DNA of 64,000 nucleotides from the NCBI GenBank assembly GCA_913061265.1, contig CAJXVS010000003.1, forward strand, positions 372,001 through 436,000, read 5' to 3'. Position 1 is the first letter of the stretch. Each line of letters starts with the position of its first letter. Of this stretch, positions 32,420 to 39,699 are shown piece after piece. The notes under the pieces were generated by a model. The model saw nothing but the letters and a program-made list of their open reading frames with translations. It had not been told where the DNA came from and did no database searches. The position numbers and the translations under genes are program-made. Source of the stretch: an uncultured Halobacteriovorax sp. Its GTDB lineage: Bacteria; Bdellovibrionota; Bacteriovoracia; Bacteriovoracales; Bacteriovoracaceae.

Positions 32420-32629
32420 ATGAGACAGCCAAAGATAAAAGACTCCTGGCTTAAGATCTTGGGCCTAAGCCTAAGCCTTCCAAGCTTGATATTTTTTTGT
32501 GGCTGGCTTATGCATTATGCAACTAGTCATGGATATGTCTCTAAACCTGTGGGACTAATACTTTTCCTTGCCGTAATTTTTAATACGTTCTATTTAATGA
32601 TTCGATATGCAATTAACAAAAAAAATTAA
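32420..32629 (+). CDS. AtpZ-like ATP synthase accessory membrane protein
   Basis: A 69-residue protein with two membrane helices (about residues 12-32 and 42-62), the size and topology of the AtpZ/AtpI proteins that precede atpB. Its start follows the lipoprotein stop directly, and its end overlaps the next gene by 23 bases. AtpZ-type proteins act in magnesium transport or c-ring assembly. Sequence is diverged, so the identification rests mainly on position, length and helix pattern. Confidence 0.6.
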   Translation: MRQPKIKDSWLKILGLSLSLPSLIFFCGWLMHYATSHGYVSKPVGLILFLAVIFNTFYLMIRYAINKKN

Positions 32630-32975
32630 TCTCAAATTATTTATTCCTCTCACTCTTGGCTTTACATGTGTGGCATTGTTTTTTGCACAGAGCCAATTGG
32701 AGATCTATGTAATACTCGGAGTTTACGGTGCTACACTTTTAAATCTTGGAATGTTACTAAGCGTTATCTCAAAAATAATTTTAATCGGCACTTCTGTTGA
32801 GCCTGTTAAGTATTCTAAGATTATGCTGGCGATAACTTTTATCGGAAAAATGGCTGTCATCTTTTTGGCCCTAAGTTTGGGTGTACATTTTATGGAAAAA
32901 AGGATAATAATTCCGTTACTTAACTATGTTATTCAGATTTTTGTGCTCGGCGTTTCTTTGAGGCGATCGAAGTAA
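32607..32975 (+). CDS. AtpI-like ATP synthase accessory protein
   Basis: A 122-residue protein with four membrane helices, standing directly before atpB (11-base gap). This matches subunit I of the atp operon, a chaperone for c-ring assembly. Residues are not strongly conserved; the helix count, basic loop (VEPVKYSKIMLAI) and neighbours support the call. It overlaps the upstream gene by 23 bases, which points to coupled translation. Confidence 0.6.
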   Translation: MQLTKKINLKLFIPLTLGFTCVALFFAQSQLEIYVILGVYGATLLNLGMLLSVISKIILIGTSVEPVKYSKIMLAITFIGKMAVIFLALSLGVHFMEKRIIIPLLNYVIQIFVLGVSLRRSK

Positions 32976-32986
32976 AACAGGTAATT

Positions 32987-33751
32987 ATGAAAAAATTATT
33001 AGCACTAATACTACTTCTAAATACACAAACAGCTGTCGCTTCAAGTGGAGCCTTCACTTGGATTAGCTCGTTACACTTACCCCTAGCAGAACATGTTTCG
33101 ACAATGATCTTTGTTTCATTCATGTTAGTTGTTGGTGGTTTTATTTATCGCTCTAAGATTTCAAAAGTCTCTAATGTGGTTATTCCTGACAAAGGCATCA
33201 CATTTAGAAATATGTCTGAGCTTTATGGAAATTTTATATACGGACAGTGTAAAGCAATTCTCGGTGAAGATCAGGCACACAAGTATTTTAGCTTTATCGC
33301 AACAACGTTTTTGGTTATTTTAATTTGTAACTTAATTGGTTTAATTCCAGGCTTTCTTCCACCGACAGAGAACTTATCAACTACTCTGGCTTTAGGTATC
33401 TTCTCTTTCCTTTATTACAATATCAAAGGAATGAAAGAGCAGGGAGTTGTTAATTACTTAAAGCATTTTGCTGGCCCACTTTGGTACTTAGCAATCTTGA
33501 TTTTTCCAATTGAGATTATTTCTAATTTTATTAGACCTCTTTCTTTAGCACTAAGGCTTAGATCGAATATGATGGGAGATCACTTAGTTCTTTCTGTCTT
33601 CTCTGATCTTGTTCCAATACTTGTTCCAATTGTTTTTATGATTCTTGGAATCTTAGTTAGCTTTATCCAGGCTTATGTTTTTACAGTTTTATCAATGGTT
33701 TATATATCGCTTGCAACTCATCACGATCATGATGAAGAGCATGCCCACTAA
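32987..33751 (+). CDS. atpB: F1F0 ATP synthase a subunit
   Basis: Stator half-channel subunit facing the c ring. The 254-residue sequence has the essential arginine helix RPLSLALRLRSNMMGDHLV, the preceding LIGLIPGF/PPTENLSTTLAL segment, and a last helix (SFIQAYVFTVLSMVYISLA) followed by a His/Asp/Glu tail. The first 19 residues look like a signal peptide (LLALILLLNTQTAVASSG). It sits in a plus-strand group with atpZ, atpI and atpE, apart from the F1 genes. Confidence 0.95.
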   Translation: MKKLLALILLLNTQTAVASSGAFTWISSLHLPLAEHVSTMIFVSFMLVVGGFIYRSKISKVSNVVIPDKGITFRNMSELYGNFIYGQCKAILGEDQAHKYFSFIATTFLVILICNLIGLIPGFLPPTENLSTTLALGIFSFLYYNIKGMKEQGVVNYLKHFAGPLWYLAILIFPIEIISNFIRPLSLALRLRSNMMGDHLVLSVFSDLVPILVPIVFMILGILVSFIQAYVFTVLSMVYISLATHHDHDEEHAH

Positions 33752-33767
33752 TCTATAGGAGATTTAC

Positions 33768-34061
33768 ATGAAAAAATTATTATTAGTTCTTACAGTTTTC
33801 CTTGCTTCATCTGCAGCTATGGCTCAAGACGGAAGTACTCCATTTTTTAATGAATACACAAAAGCGGCATTCTATTTTCTTGCTGTTGCAATGGCTGCTA
33901 TTGGTGGTACTCGTGCTCAGTCTGCTGCTGCATCTGTAGCTCTTGACGGTATGGCTCGTAACCCAGCTGCTGCTGATAAGCTATTTGTACCAATGATCCT
34001 TGGTCTAGCTCTTATGGAATCACTTGTTATTTTTACACTGATTTCTGTTTACCTAATCTAA
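33768..34061 (+). CDS. atpE: F1F0 ATP synthase c subunit
   Basis: Forms the rotating ring that carries ions through the membrane. The 97-residue sequence has a signal-like leader (residues 1-19, AMA-Q), then two membrane helices. The first helix has Ala/Ser in place of much of the usual GxGxGxG motif (GTRAQSAAASVALDG), with Gln51; the loop ARNP is conserved. The second helix carries the ion-binding Glu84 followed by Ser85 (LALMESLVIF). Gln plus Glu-Ser resembles sodium-binding c subunits, though the third sodium ligand (Thr after Ser) is Leu here. It is the last gene before a strong terminator. Confidence 0.95.
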   Translation: MKKLLLVLTVFLASSAAMAQDGSTPFFNEYTKAAFYFLAVAMAAIGGTRAQSAAASVALDGMARNPAAADKLFVPMILGLALMESLVIFTLISVYLI

Positions 34062-34090
34062 TAAAAATCTTCAGTTCAGAAGAAAAGAGA

Positions 34091-34117
34091 AGGGCTCCGA
34101 CTGGAGCCCTTTTTTTA
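34091..34117 (+). terminator. Intrinsic terminator after atpE
   Basis: AGGGCTCC/GGAGCCCT stem (34091-34098 with 34103-34110), four-base loop, then seven T. Ends the dnaA-to-atpE rightward series. Confidence 0.95.
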
Positions 34118-34120
34118 TGC

Positions 34121-35332
34121 CTAATCTTTAAGTGCTTTTATAGTAATCGTCTTTTCGTTAACTAGTGATGGTGTTGGTAGATTGAGAATTAAGTCATTAA
34201 AACTCATTTCTATCTTTACAGTTACCTTGTGATCTCTTCTTCTTAGATCAATATCAAATTGCTTTAAACCAAGGTCTAGTTTTGTTCCAGTATCTACTGT
34301 TTTTAAACGATACTGATTTGCCTCTAGTACCTTAGAGAGAACTGTTTTATCTTTTCTCTTAATTAAGACTGTAACTTTGATACCTTCTGGCTTTAAGACA
34401 GTCCCCATTACGAAAGCTAGATGCGTTTCATTAAGATAGAACTTTGAAAGAGGTTGCTTTACTGGAGCTAAAATTGAATTCATGTCCAGGAAGTTAAGCT
34501 TATAAAGAGCATTGATGTTTAGGGTGTCTCCACTATCTGTAGCTTCAACTTTCTTTTTAGCTAGAATAAGAGCAGGTAGCTCAGAGAGGTCTTCTGCTTT
34601 AAGTGAAACCTTACCTTCAGTGTCTAGATCGAAGATTAGGTTTGCCTTAGAACTTTCATTTGTATCTCTAAATTGCACATCAATCTTACTTTCAAATAGT
34701 TTTGCCACGACTTCATAAGGAATTTGTATTGTTCTAGTACAGGCATAGCTTTCTGTTCTATATCTAGTTACGTCTCTACAAACGTATTCTTGATAAGGAA
34801 TGTCTTCACAGACTTGTCTGCTAGGAACCCAGTCGCATTGTCTTCTTGTTGTATTGTGACACACACGATCGTTGTAAGGAACATTTCTACATCTTCTTAC
34901 TGGAGGCTTGTCTCTGCAGACTTCACGTGAAGGAAGATTTCTACATCTTTCAGTTCCATTTGGAAGGGTACGACACTGACGACGGCCAGGTACTGTTCTG
35001 CAAGATCGGCCGCCACCTGAATTGCTACACTCTTCACGGTATCTAGTGACATTACGACAAACTCGATCGTTCACGTTTCGGCAGTCATTGTAACCAGGGA
35101 CAGATCTACATTGAGTTCTATAACGCGTCTCATTGCCGCAAACATTTTCCGTGTAAGGGATCTCACGAGTACAGGTATCATCTACCTCTTCTTGCCGATA
35201 GCGAGTCTCCATCTTCTTATTATCAAGCTCTAAGGACTCAAACTGCTGCCCTTCATAAAGAATCTCTTTAGTGCTCTCAGCACTTGCAGTAAAACTTAAA
35301 AGTAAAAGTAGTACTGGAATCAATTTGACCAT
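34121..35332 (-). CDS. Secreted cysteine-rich repeat protein
   Basis: I do not recognise a family. The 403-residue protein has a clean signal peptide (KLIPVLLLLLSFTASA-E). Residues 54-198 hold 16 cysteines, mostly as C-R-x-V/L-P or V-C-R-N-x-T-R-Y-R units (for example CRNVTRYREEC and CRDVTRYRTESYAC). The even number and regular spacing suggest up to eight disulfides in an extended repeat. Residues about 200-403 are cysteine-free and beta-rich, like a carrier domain. I start it at the ATG 35330-35332, which has GGGAGAGAAA directly upstream; an upstream in-frame ATG at 35366-35368 would put 12 charged residues before the signal. It converges on atpE across the terminator. Confidence 0.75.
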   Translation of the reverse strand: MVKLIPVLLLLLSFTASAESTKEILYEGQQFESLELDNKKMETRYRQEEVDDTCTREIPYTENVCGNETRYRTQCRSVPGYNDCRNVNDRVCRNVTRYREECSNSGGGRSCRTVPGRRQCRTLPNGTERCRNLPSREVCRDKPPVRRCRNVPYNDRVCHNTTRRQCDWVPSRQVCEDIPYQEYVCRDVTRYRTESYACTRTIQIPYEVVAKLFESKIDVQFRDTNESSKANLIFDLDTEGKVSLKAEDLSELPALILAKKKVEATDSGDTLNINALYKLNFLDMNSILAPVKQPLSKFYLNETHLAFVMGTVLKPEGIKVTVLIKRKDKTVLSKVLEANQYRLKTVDTGTKLDLGLKQFDIDLRRRDHKVTVKIEMSFNDLILNLPTPSLVNEKTITIKALKD

Positions 35333-35539
35333 TTTCTCTCCCTTATAATTAACTTTAATTGTTTTCACGTTATCACGTGCAAATTAGCAACCATGACACA
35401 GAGTTTCACCTTTACTGAAAAAATAACAACTTAGCTAAATGCCTAAAATAATTAAATGCCACCAGTGTCTAAGTGGCCTTTTTTAGCACAGGGCCCAATT
35501 TACTTGTCCTTAGGGGGATTTAGCGATATTTCTAGCTTG
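35333..35539. other. Divergent intergenic region before ribD
   Basis: No gene seen. It contains an inverted repeat CACGT-TATC-ACGTG at 35366-35379 (possible operator) and, on the plus strand, a weak hairpin GCCAC/GTGGC at 35458-35462 with 35473-35477 followed by CTTTTTT, which could be an attenuator for the rib operon. The conserved boxes of the FMN riboswitch are not present. Confidence 0.4.
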
Positions 35540-36637
35540 ATGGATAATTCAACAACGCAAGGCGAAAAAGACATTTATTATATGCGCTTAGCTCTTAGAG
35601 AAGCTGAAAAAGGTTTTGGTAGGACTTCGCCCAATCCACTCGTTGGTTCGATTATTGTTAAAGAAGAAAAGATTATAGGAAGTGGTTTTCATAGTAAAAG
35701 CGGAATGGATCATGCAGAAGTTGAGGCCATAAAAAGCTGTAAAACTTCTCTTGAGGGATCGACTCTCTACTGTACTCTTGAGCCATGTTGTCATCAGTCT
35801 AAAAGAACACCTCCATGTGTTCCTCTGATAATTAAATCTAAGATTGCTAGAGTTGTAATCGCAAACCTAGATGTAAATCCAGAAGTTAAAGGTAGAGGTA
35901 TTGAGCTTCTAAGATCAGCTGGAATTGAGGTCGTGACTGAAGTTTTAGAAGAGGAATGTCTAAAGCTTAATGAAGTCTTTTTTTATCATATTGTTAGTAA
36001 AAAGCCGTTTGTTCATTTAAAAGCTGCTGTATCAATTGATGGAAAAATTTGTACGAAAACTGGTGATAGTAAATGGATAACGAATGAAGAAAGCAGAACT
36101 GAGTCACACTTTCTTAGGATGACTTATGATGCTGTCTTGATTGGTAGAAATACCCTTAATGAAGATAATCCTAAATTGAACATTAGAATGGGCATCAAAA
36201 ATAAGAGTAAAATTCCTAAGAGGATTATCTTAGGAAACCCTCAAAAATACGCTTGGGATTCTTATTTATTAAACAACAATATTGAACTTAATATCTATGT
36301 AACTCAATTAAAAGATTATGAAAGTCTAGAAGAAGCCAAAAAAGAGATCATTAATAAAGGCAATATTATATTTTTTGAATCATTGGATAAGCTTCAAGAT
36401 TCTCTTTATGAAATTGGCATAAGCTCTTACCTTGTTGAAGGTGGAAGCGAGGTTTTATCAAGTTTTCTCAATGAAAAGATTTATAATAAGATAACTCTTT
36501 TTCAAGCTCCTATTCTAGTCGGAAATGGTAAATCCTTTTTTAATAGTGAAACAGATACAATCTCTGAAGCGCTTAAGTTCAACTATAAAAAAATTGAAAA
36601 TGTTAATGGAAACCTTAAAATTGAATTGGGATTATAA
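35540..36637 (+). CDS. ribD: Riboflavin biosynthesis deaminase/reductase RibD
   Basis: Bifunctional enzyme: deaminates then reduces the pyrimidine intermediate of riboflavin synthesis. The N-terminal deaminase zinc site is complete (HAEVEAI and PCCHQSKRTPPC) and the C-terminal reductase domain shows the KPFVHLKAAVSIDGKI start and LVEGGSEVLSSF. About 365 residues with this start, the normal length. The ATG at 35540 is chosen over a frame extension to 35456 because the family begins near YYMRLALREAEKG. The stop overlaps the ribE start (TAATG). Confidence 0.93.
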   Translation: MDNSTTQGEKDIYYMRLALREAEKGFGRTSPNPLVGSIIVKEEKIIGSGFHSKSGMDHAEVEAIKSCKTSLEGSTLYCTLEPCCHQSKRTPPCVPLIIKSKIARVVIANLDVNPEVKGRGIELLRSAGIEVVTEVLEEECLKLNEVFFYHIVSKKPFVHLKAAVSIDGKICTKTGDSKWITNEESRTESHFLRMTYDAVLIGRNTLNEDNPKLNIRMGIKNKSKIPKRIILGNPQKYAWDSYLLNNNIELNIYVTQLKDYESLEEAKKEIINKGNIIFFESLDKLQDSLYEIGISSYLVEGGSEVLSSFLNEKIYNKITLFQAPILVGNGKSFFNSETDTISEALKFNYKKIENVNGNLKIELGL

Positions 36638-37275
36638 TGTTCACAGGAATCGTTAAAAAAATTGGAAAGATCGATAGTATTGAATCAAATGCTGAAGGTA
36701 TCTTTTTAAAAGTGAATGCTGGTGAATTAGCAAAAAAAGCAAATATTGACGACTCCGTTTGTATTAATGGTGTTTGTCAGACTGTAGTTTTAAAAGAAGG
36801 AGAAGTTTTAGGCTTTCAAGCAGTAAAAGTTACTTTGGAAAAAACGAATTTTTCAGACTTTAAGATTGGTGATTCTGTAAACCTAGAGTGTTCTTTAACT
36901 CCTTCTGATCCTATGGGGGGGCACTTTGTAATGGGCCATGTTAATGGTGTTGCAGAGATAAATGAAATACAAAACTTTGGAAAGAATTATTTTACTTGGT
37001 TTAAAACACCAGTTGAACTTCAAAAATATATAGTCCAAGAAGGTAGTGTATCTATTGATGGTGTAAGTCTCACCATTGCGGAGGTTGAAGACTCTTCAAA
37101 TAGATTTGCGGTCTCTTTAATCCCACATACGTGGGCCAATACAATCTTTCATACTAAGAACATAGGTAGCAAAGTGAATATTGAAGTAGATATCCTTGCT
37201 AAATACATAGAAAACTTACTAGAGAAAAGAGAAAACAAGCTCACTCAAAAATTCTTGAATGAGACAGGATTTTAA
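36637..37275 (+). CDS. ribE: Riboflavin synthase alpha chain
   Basis: Dismutes two lumazine molecules to riboflavin. The 212-residue protein begins MFTGIVKKIGKI and has the two lumazine-binding repeats (SVCINGVCQTV and SVSIDGVSLTI; GHFVMGHVNG and SLIPHTWANTIF), the family's normal layout. Start overlaps the ribD stop by one base and the gene ends one base before ribBA, so all four rib genes are coupled. Confidence 0.96.
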   Translation: MFTGIVKKIGKIDSIESNAEGIFLKVNAGELAKKANIDDSVCINGVCQTVVLKEGEVLGFQAVKVTLEKTNFSDFKIGDSVNLECSLTPSDPMGGHFVMGHVNGVAEINEIQNFGKNYFTWFKTPVELQKYIVQEGSVSIDGVSLTIAEVEDSSNRFAVSLIPHTWANTIFHTKNIGSKVNIEVDILAKYIENLLEKRENKLTQKFLNETGF

Positions 37276-37276
37276 T

Positions 37277-38464
37277 ATGAATAATTTTGATAAGATTGAA
37301 GATGCTATTGAAGAAATTAAAAAGGGTAAGATGGTTATTGTTCTTGATGATGAAGATCGTGAGAACGAAGGTGACTTCATAGCTGCTGCTGAACTAGTAA
37401 CGCCGGAGATGATAAATTTCATGGCAAAAATAGGAAGAGGTTTGATTTGTACTCCCCTCACAAGTGCTGATGCAAAGAGATTGGAGCTCCCTATGATGGT
37501 CGAGCAAAACAACTCCTGTCATGAAACAGCTTTTACAGTGAGTATTGATAGCAAAAATAGTGGAACTGGTATTTCAGCTTTTGATAGATCAATAACAATA
37601 AAAGAAATGGTAGATATTTCTGTTCCAGCCTCGACATTTTTAAGACCTGGTCATGTTTTTCCTTTGATAGCAAAAGATGGTGGTGTACTTGAGCGTGACG
37701 GTCACACGGAAGCTGCAGTTGATTTAGCAAAACTAGCTGGACTTCATCCTATGGGTATTATTTGTGAAGTTATGGCAGAAGATGGGAGCATGGCGAGACG
37801 AGATGAGCTCTTTGAAATTGCGAAGAGACATGATCTAAAGATTATAACAATAGATGATCTAAAGAAGTACATCCTAGCCTCGAAAGAAGTAAAACAAGAA
37901 GAAGTCATTAACTTTCCTACTGAGTTTGGAGACTTTAATCTTCATTTATTTGAAGACAATCATATCGCCCTAGTTATGGGAGATGTCGCTAAGGAAACAA
38001 CTTCATTAACAAGAGTTCATAGCGAATGTTTGACTGGAGATGTTTTTGGTTCGAAGAAATGTGATTGCGGAGATCAACTAAAAGAATCAATGAAATTGAT
38101 TAGTGAAAATGGCTCAGGTATTCTCGTTTACTTAAAGCAAGAAGGAAGAGGAATTGGTCTTAAAAATAAGATTAAGGCCTATAAGTTACAAGAGAGTGGA
38201 TTAGATACCATCTCGGCTAATGTTGAACTTGGTTTTAATGCGGATGAAAGATCCTATGATATTGCAGGCAAGATGCTACTAAGTTTGGGTGTATTATCTG
38301 TTGATCTCTTAACTAACAATCCATTAAAGCTTACTGGGCTTGAGGAATCAGGAGTGAAGGTTAATAAAAGACTTCCTTTAACCTTTGTTCCAAATAAACA
38401 TAACAAAAATTACATAAATACTAAGATAGAAAAAATGGGCCATCTTTATGATGGTCAAATTTAG
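37277..38464 (+). CDS. ribBA: Bifunctional DHBP synthase/GTP cyclohydrolase II
   Basis: Makes both riboflavin precursors, from ribulose 5-phosphate and from GTP. The N-terminal half has the DHBP synthase acidic loop DDEDRENEGDF and the LRPGHVFPL and GHTEAAVDLAKLAG motifs. The C-terminal half has the cyclohydrolase zinc cysteines (VHSECLTGDVFGSKKCDCGDQ, quoted in part) and EGRGIGLKNKI. Both active sites look intact. The ATG at 37277 (ACAGGA upstream) is preferred to the one at 37259, which lies inside ribE. 395 residues. Confidence 0.95.
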   Translation: MNNFDKIEDAIEEIKKGKMVIVLDDEDRENEGDFIAAAELVTPEMINFMAKIGRGLICTPLTSADAKRLELPMMVEQNNSCHETAFTVSIDSKNSGTGISAFDRSITIKEMVDISVPASTFLRPGHVFPLIAKDGGVLERDGHTEAAVDLAKLAGLHPMGIICEVMAEDGSMARRDELFEIAKRHDLKIITIDDLKKYILASKEVKQEEVINFPTEFGDFNLHLFEDNHIALVMGDVAKETTSLTRVHSECLTGDVFGSKKCDCGDQLKESMKLISENGSGILVYLKQEGRGIGLKNKIKAYKLQESGLDTISANVELGFNADERSYDIAGKMLLSLGVLSVDLLTNNPLKLTGLEESGVKVNKRLPLTFVPNKHNKNYINTKIEKMGHLYDGQI

Positions 38465-38470
38465 GAGTAG

Positions 38471-38938
38471 ATGATGATTAATAAAATAGAAGCTAACTTA
38501 AATGGATCAGGTAAGAAATTTGCGATTGTTGTAAGTCGATTTAATGATTTTATTACTTCAAAATTACTTGAAGGCTCTTTAGATTGCTTTAAAAGACACG
38601 AAGCTGAAGATATTGATATTGTATGGGCGCCTGGTGCTTTTGAATTACCATTAATTGCCTCAAGAATGGCCAAGACAAAAAATTATGATGCGATCTTAAC
38701 TTTAGGAGCAGTAATTAGAGGAAGTACACCTCACTTTGACTATGTTTGTAGCGAAGCAGCTAAGGGCGTTTCAAAAGTTAGTTTAGACGAGCAGATTCCG
38801 GTTATTTTTGGTGTCTTAACGACTAACACAATTGAGCAGGCCATTGAAAGAGCTGGTACAAAAGCTGGGAATAAGGGCTGGGAAACAGCACTTTCAGCAA
38901 TTGAAATGGCTAATTTACTAGGAAAAATAGAAGTTTAG
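38471..38938 (+). CDS. ribH: 6,7-dimethyl-8-ribityllumazine synthase
   Basis: Condenses the ribitylpyrimidine with DHBP to lumazine, the step before RibE. The 155-residue protein has [31 protein letters not shown] and the loop [20 protein letters not shown] that carries the catalytic histidine. Last gene of the rib operon; it ends in a four-base overlap with the convergent methyltransferase gene, with no terminator between them. Confidence 0.96.
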   Translation: MMINKIEANLNGSGKKFAIVVSRFNDFITSKLLEGSLDCFKRHEAEDIDIVWAPGAFELPLIASRMAKTKNYDAILTLGAVIRGSTPHFDYVCSEAAKGVSKVSLDEQIPVIFGVLTTNTIEQAIERAGTKAGNKGWETALSAIEMANLLGKIEV

Positions 38939-39699
38939 TTAGGACTATACTCGCTCATTAAAATAGCACCAGCTGCGGCTGCATTGATATGTTCTACGTT
39001 TTCTAAAACGGGAATTTTAATTAGTCCAGTTGATGCTTTTTTAATATTTTCTTCAATACCGTTGCCTTCATTACCAATTACTACAGCAATATTTCCATCT
39101 ACTTTTTTAATTGAGCGATAGTCAACGGCTCCAGCTTCGTTAGCTGCACTTAAAATTTGATATCCTTTCTTTTTCATAACTTCAAAAGAGTCGATTAAAG
39201 ACTCTTCTCTGAATAGATTCGCAAAAAAGACATTTCCCATAGAAACACGGATACTTCTTTTTAAAAATGGAGAACAAGACCTCATATCCATTAGTATATT
39301 TTTAAATCCAAGGCCAGTTGCACTACGGATGATAGCCCCTACATTTTCTGCATTATCTAAGTTATTCAGAATAAGTGTTTCACCGGAAATCGACTCTAAT
39401 GATTTGTATCCTGGATGAGAGGCAATTGCGAAGACGCCTTGATGAAATTTATATCCGACATGTTCAGAAATAAACTTATTGTCTGCAAGATATATAGTTC
39501 CAGGAATATCTTGAAAGAAGGTGGGGTTCTGTTTAAAAATAGTTTCTGAGGTTAAAAGCTCTGAAATTTCGAGAATAGAGTTCATCTTTTGAACAATTTT
39601 ATAGCCTTCTCCAATAATATAGTCGTCCTTATCAATTCCTTTTAGACCAAGAAATTTTCTAATGCGAATATCTGTATGATCCGTAATTAATTCAGGCAT
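38935..39699 (-). CDS. TrmH/SpoU-family RNA 2'-O-methyltransferase
   Basis: Methylates a ribose in rRNA or tRNA; the exact base is not predictable. The 254-residue protein has the family motifs [19 protein letters not shown] (motif 1), [14 protein letters not shown] (motif 2) and [20 protein letters not shown] (motif 3) that form the trefoil knot and SAM site. It has an N-terminal substrate-binding domain as in RlmB. It overlaps uvrA by 13 bases and closes the leftward operon. Confidence 0.88.
   Translation of the reverse strand: MPELITDHTDIRIRKFLGLKGIDKDDYIIGEGYKIVQKMNSILEISELLTSETIFKQNPTFFQDIPGTIYLADNKFISEHVGYKFHQGVFAIASHPGYKSLESISGETLILNNLDNAENVGAIIRSATGLGFKNILMDMRSCSPFLKRSIRVSMGNVFFANLFREESLIDSFEVMKKKGYQILSAANEAGAVDYRSIKKVDGNIAVVIGNEGNGIEENIKKASTGLIKIPVLENVEHINAAAAGAILMSEYSPN

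Noticed and set aside
35333-35539. FMN riboswitch before ribD
   Set aside because: None of the conserved RFN boxes can be found; only a weak hairpin and T-run are present.
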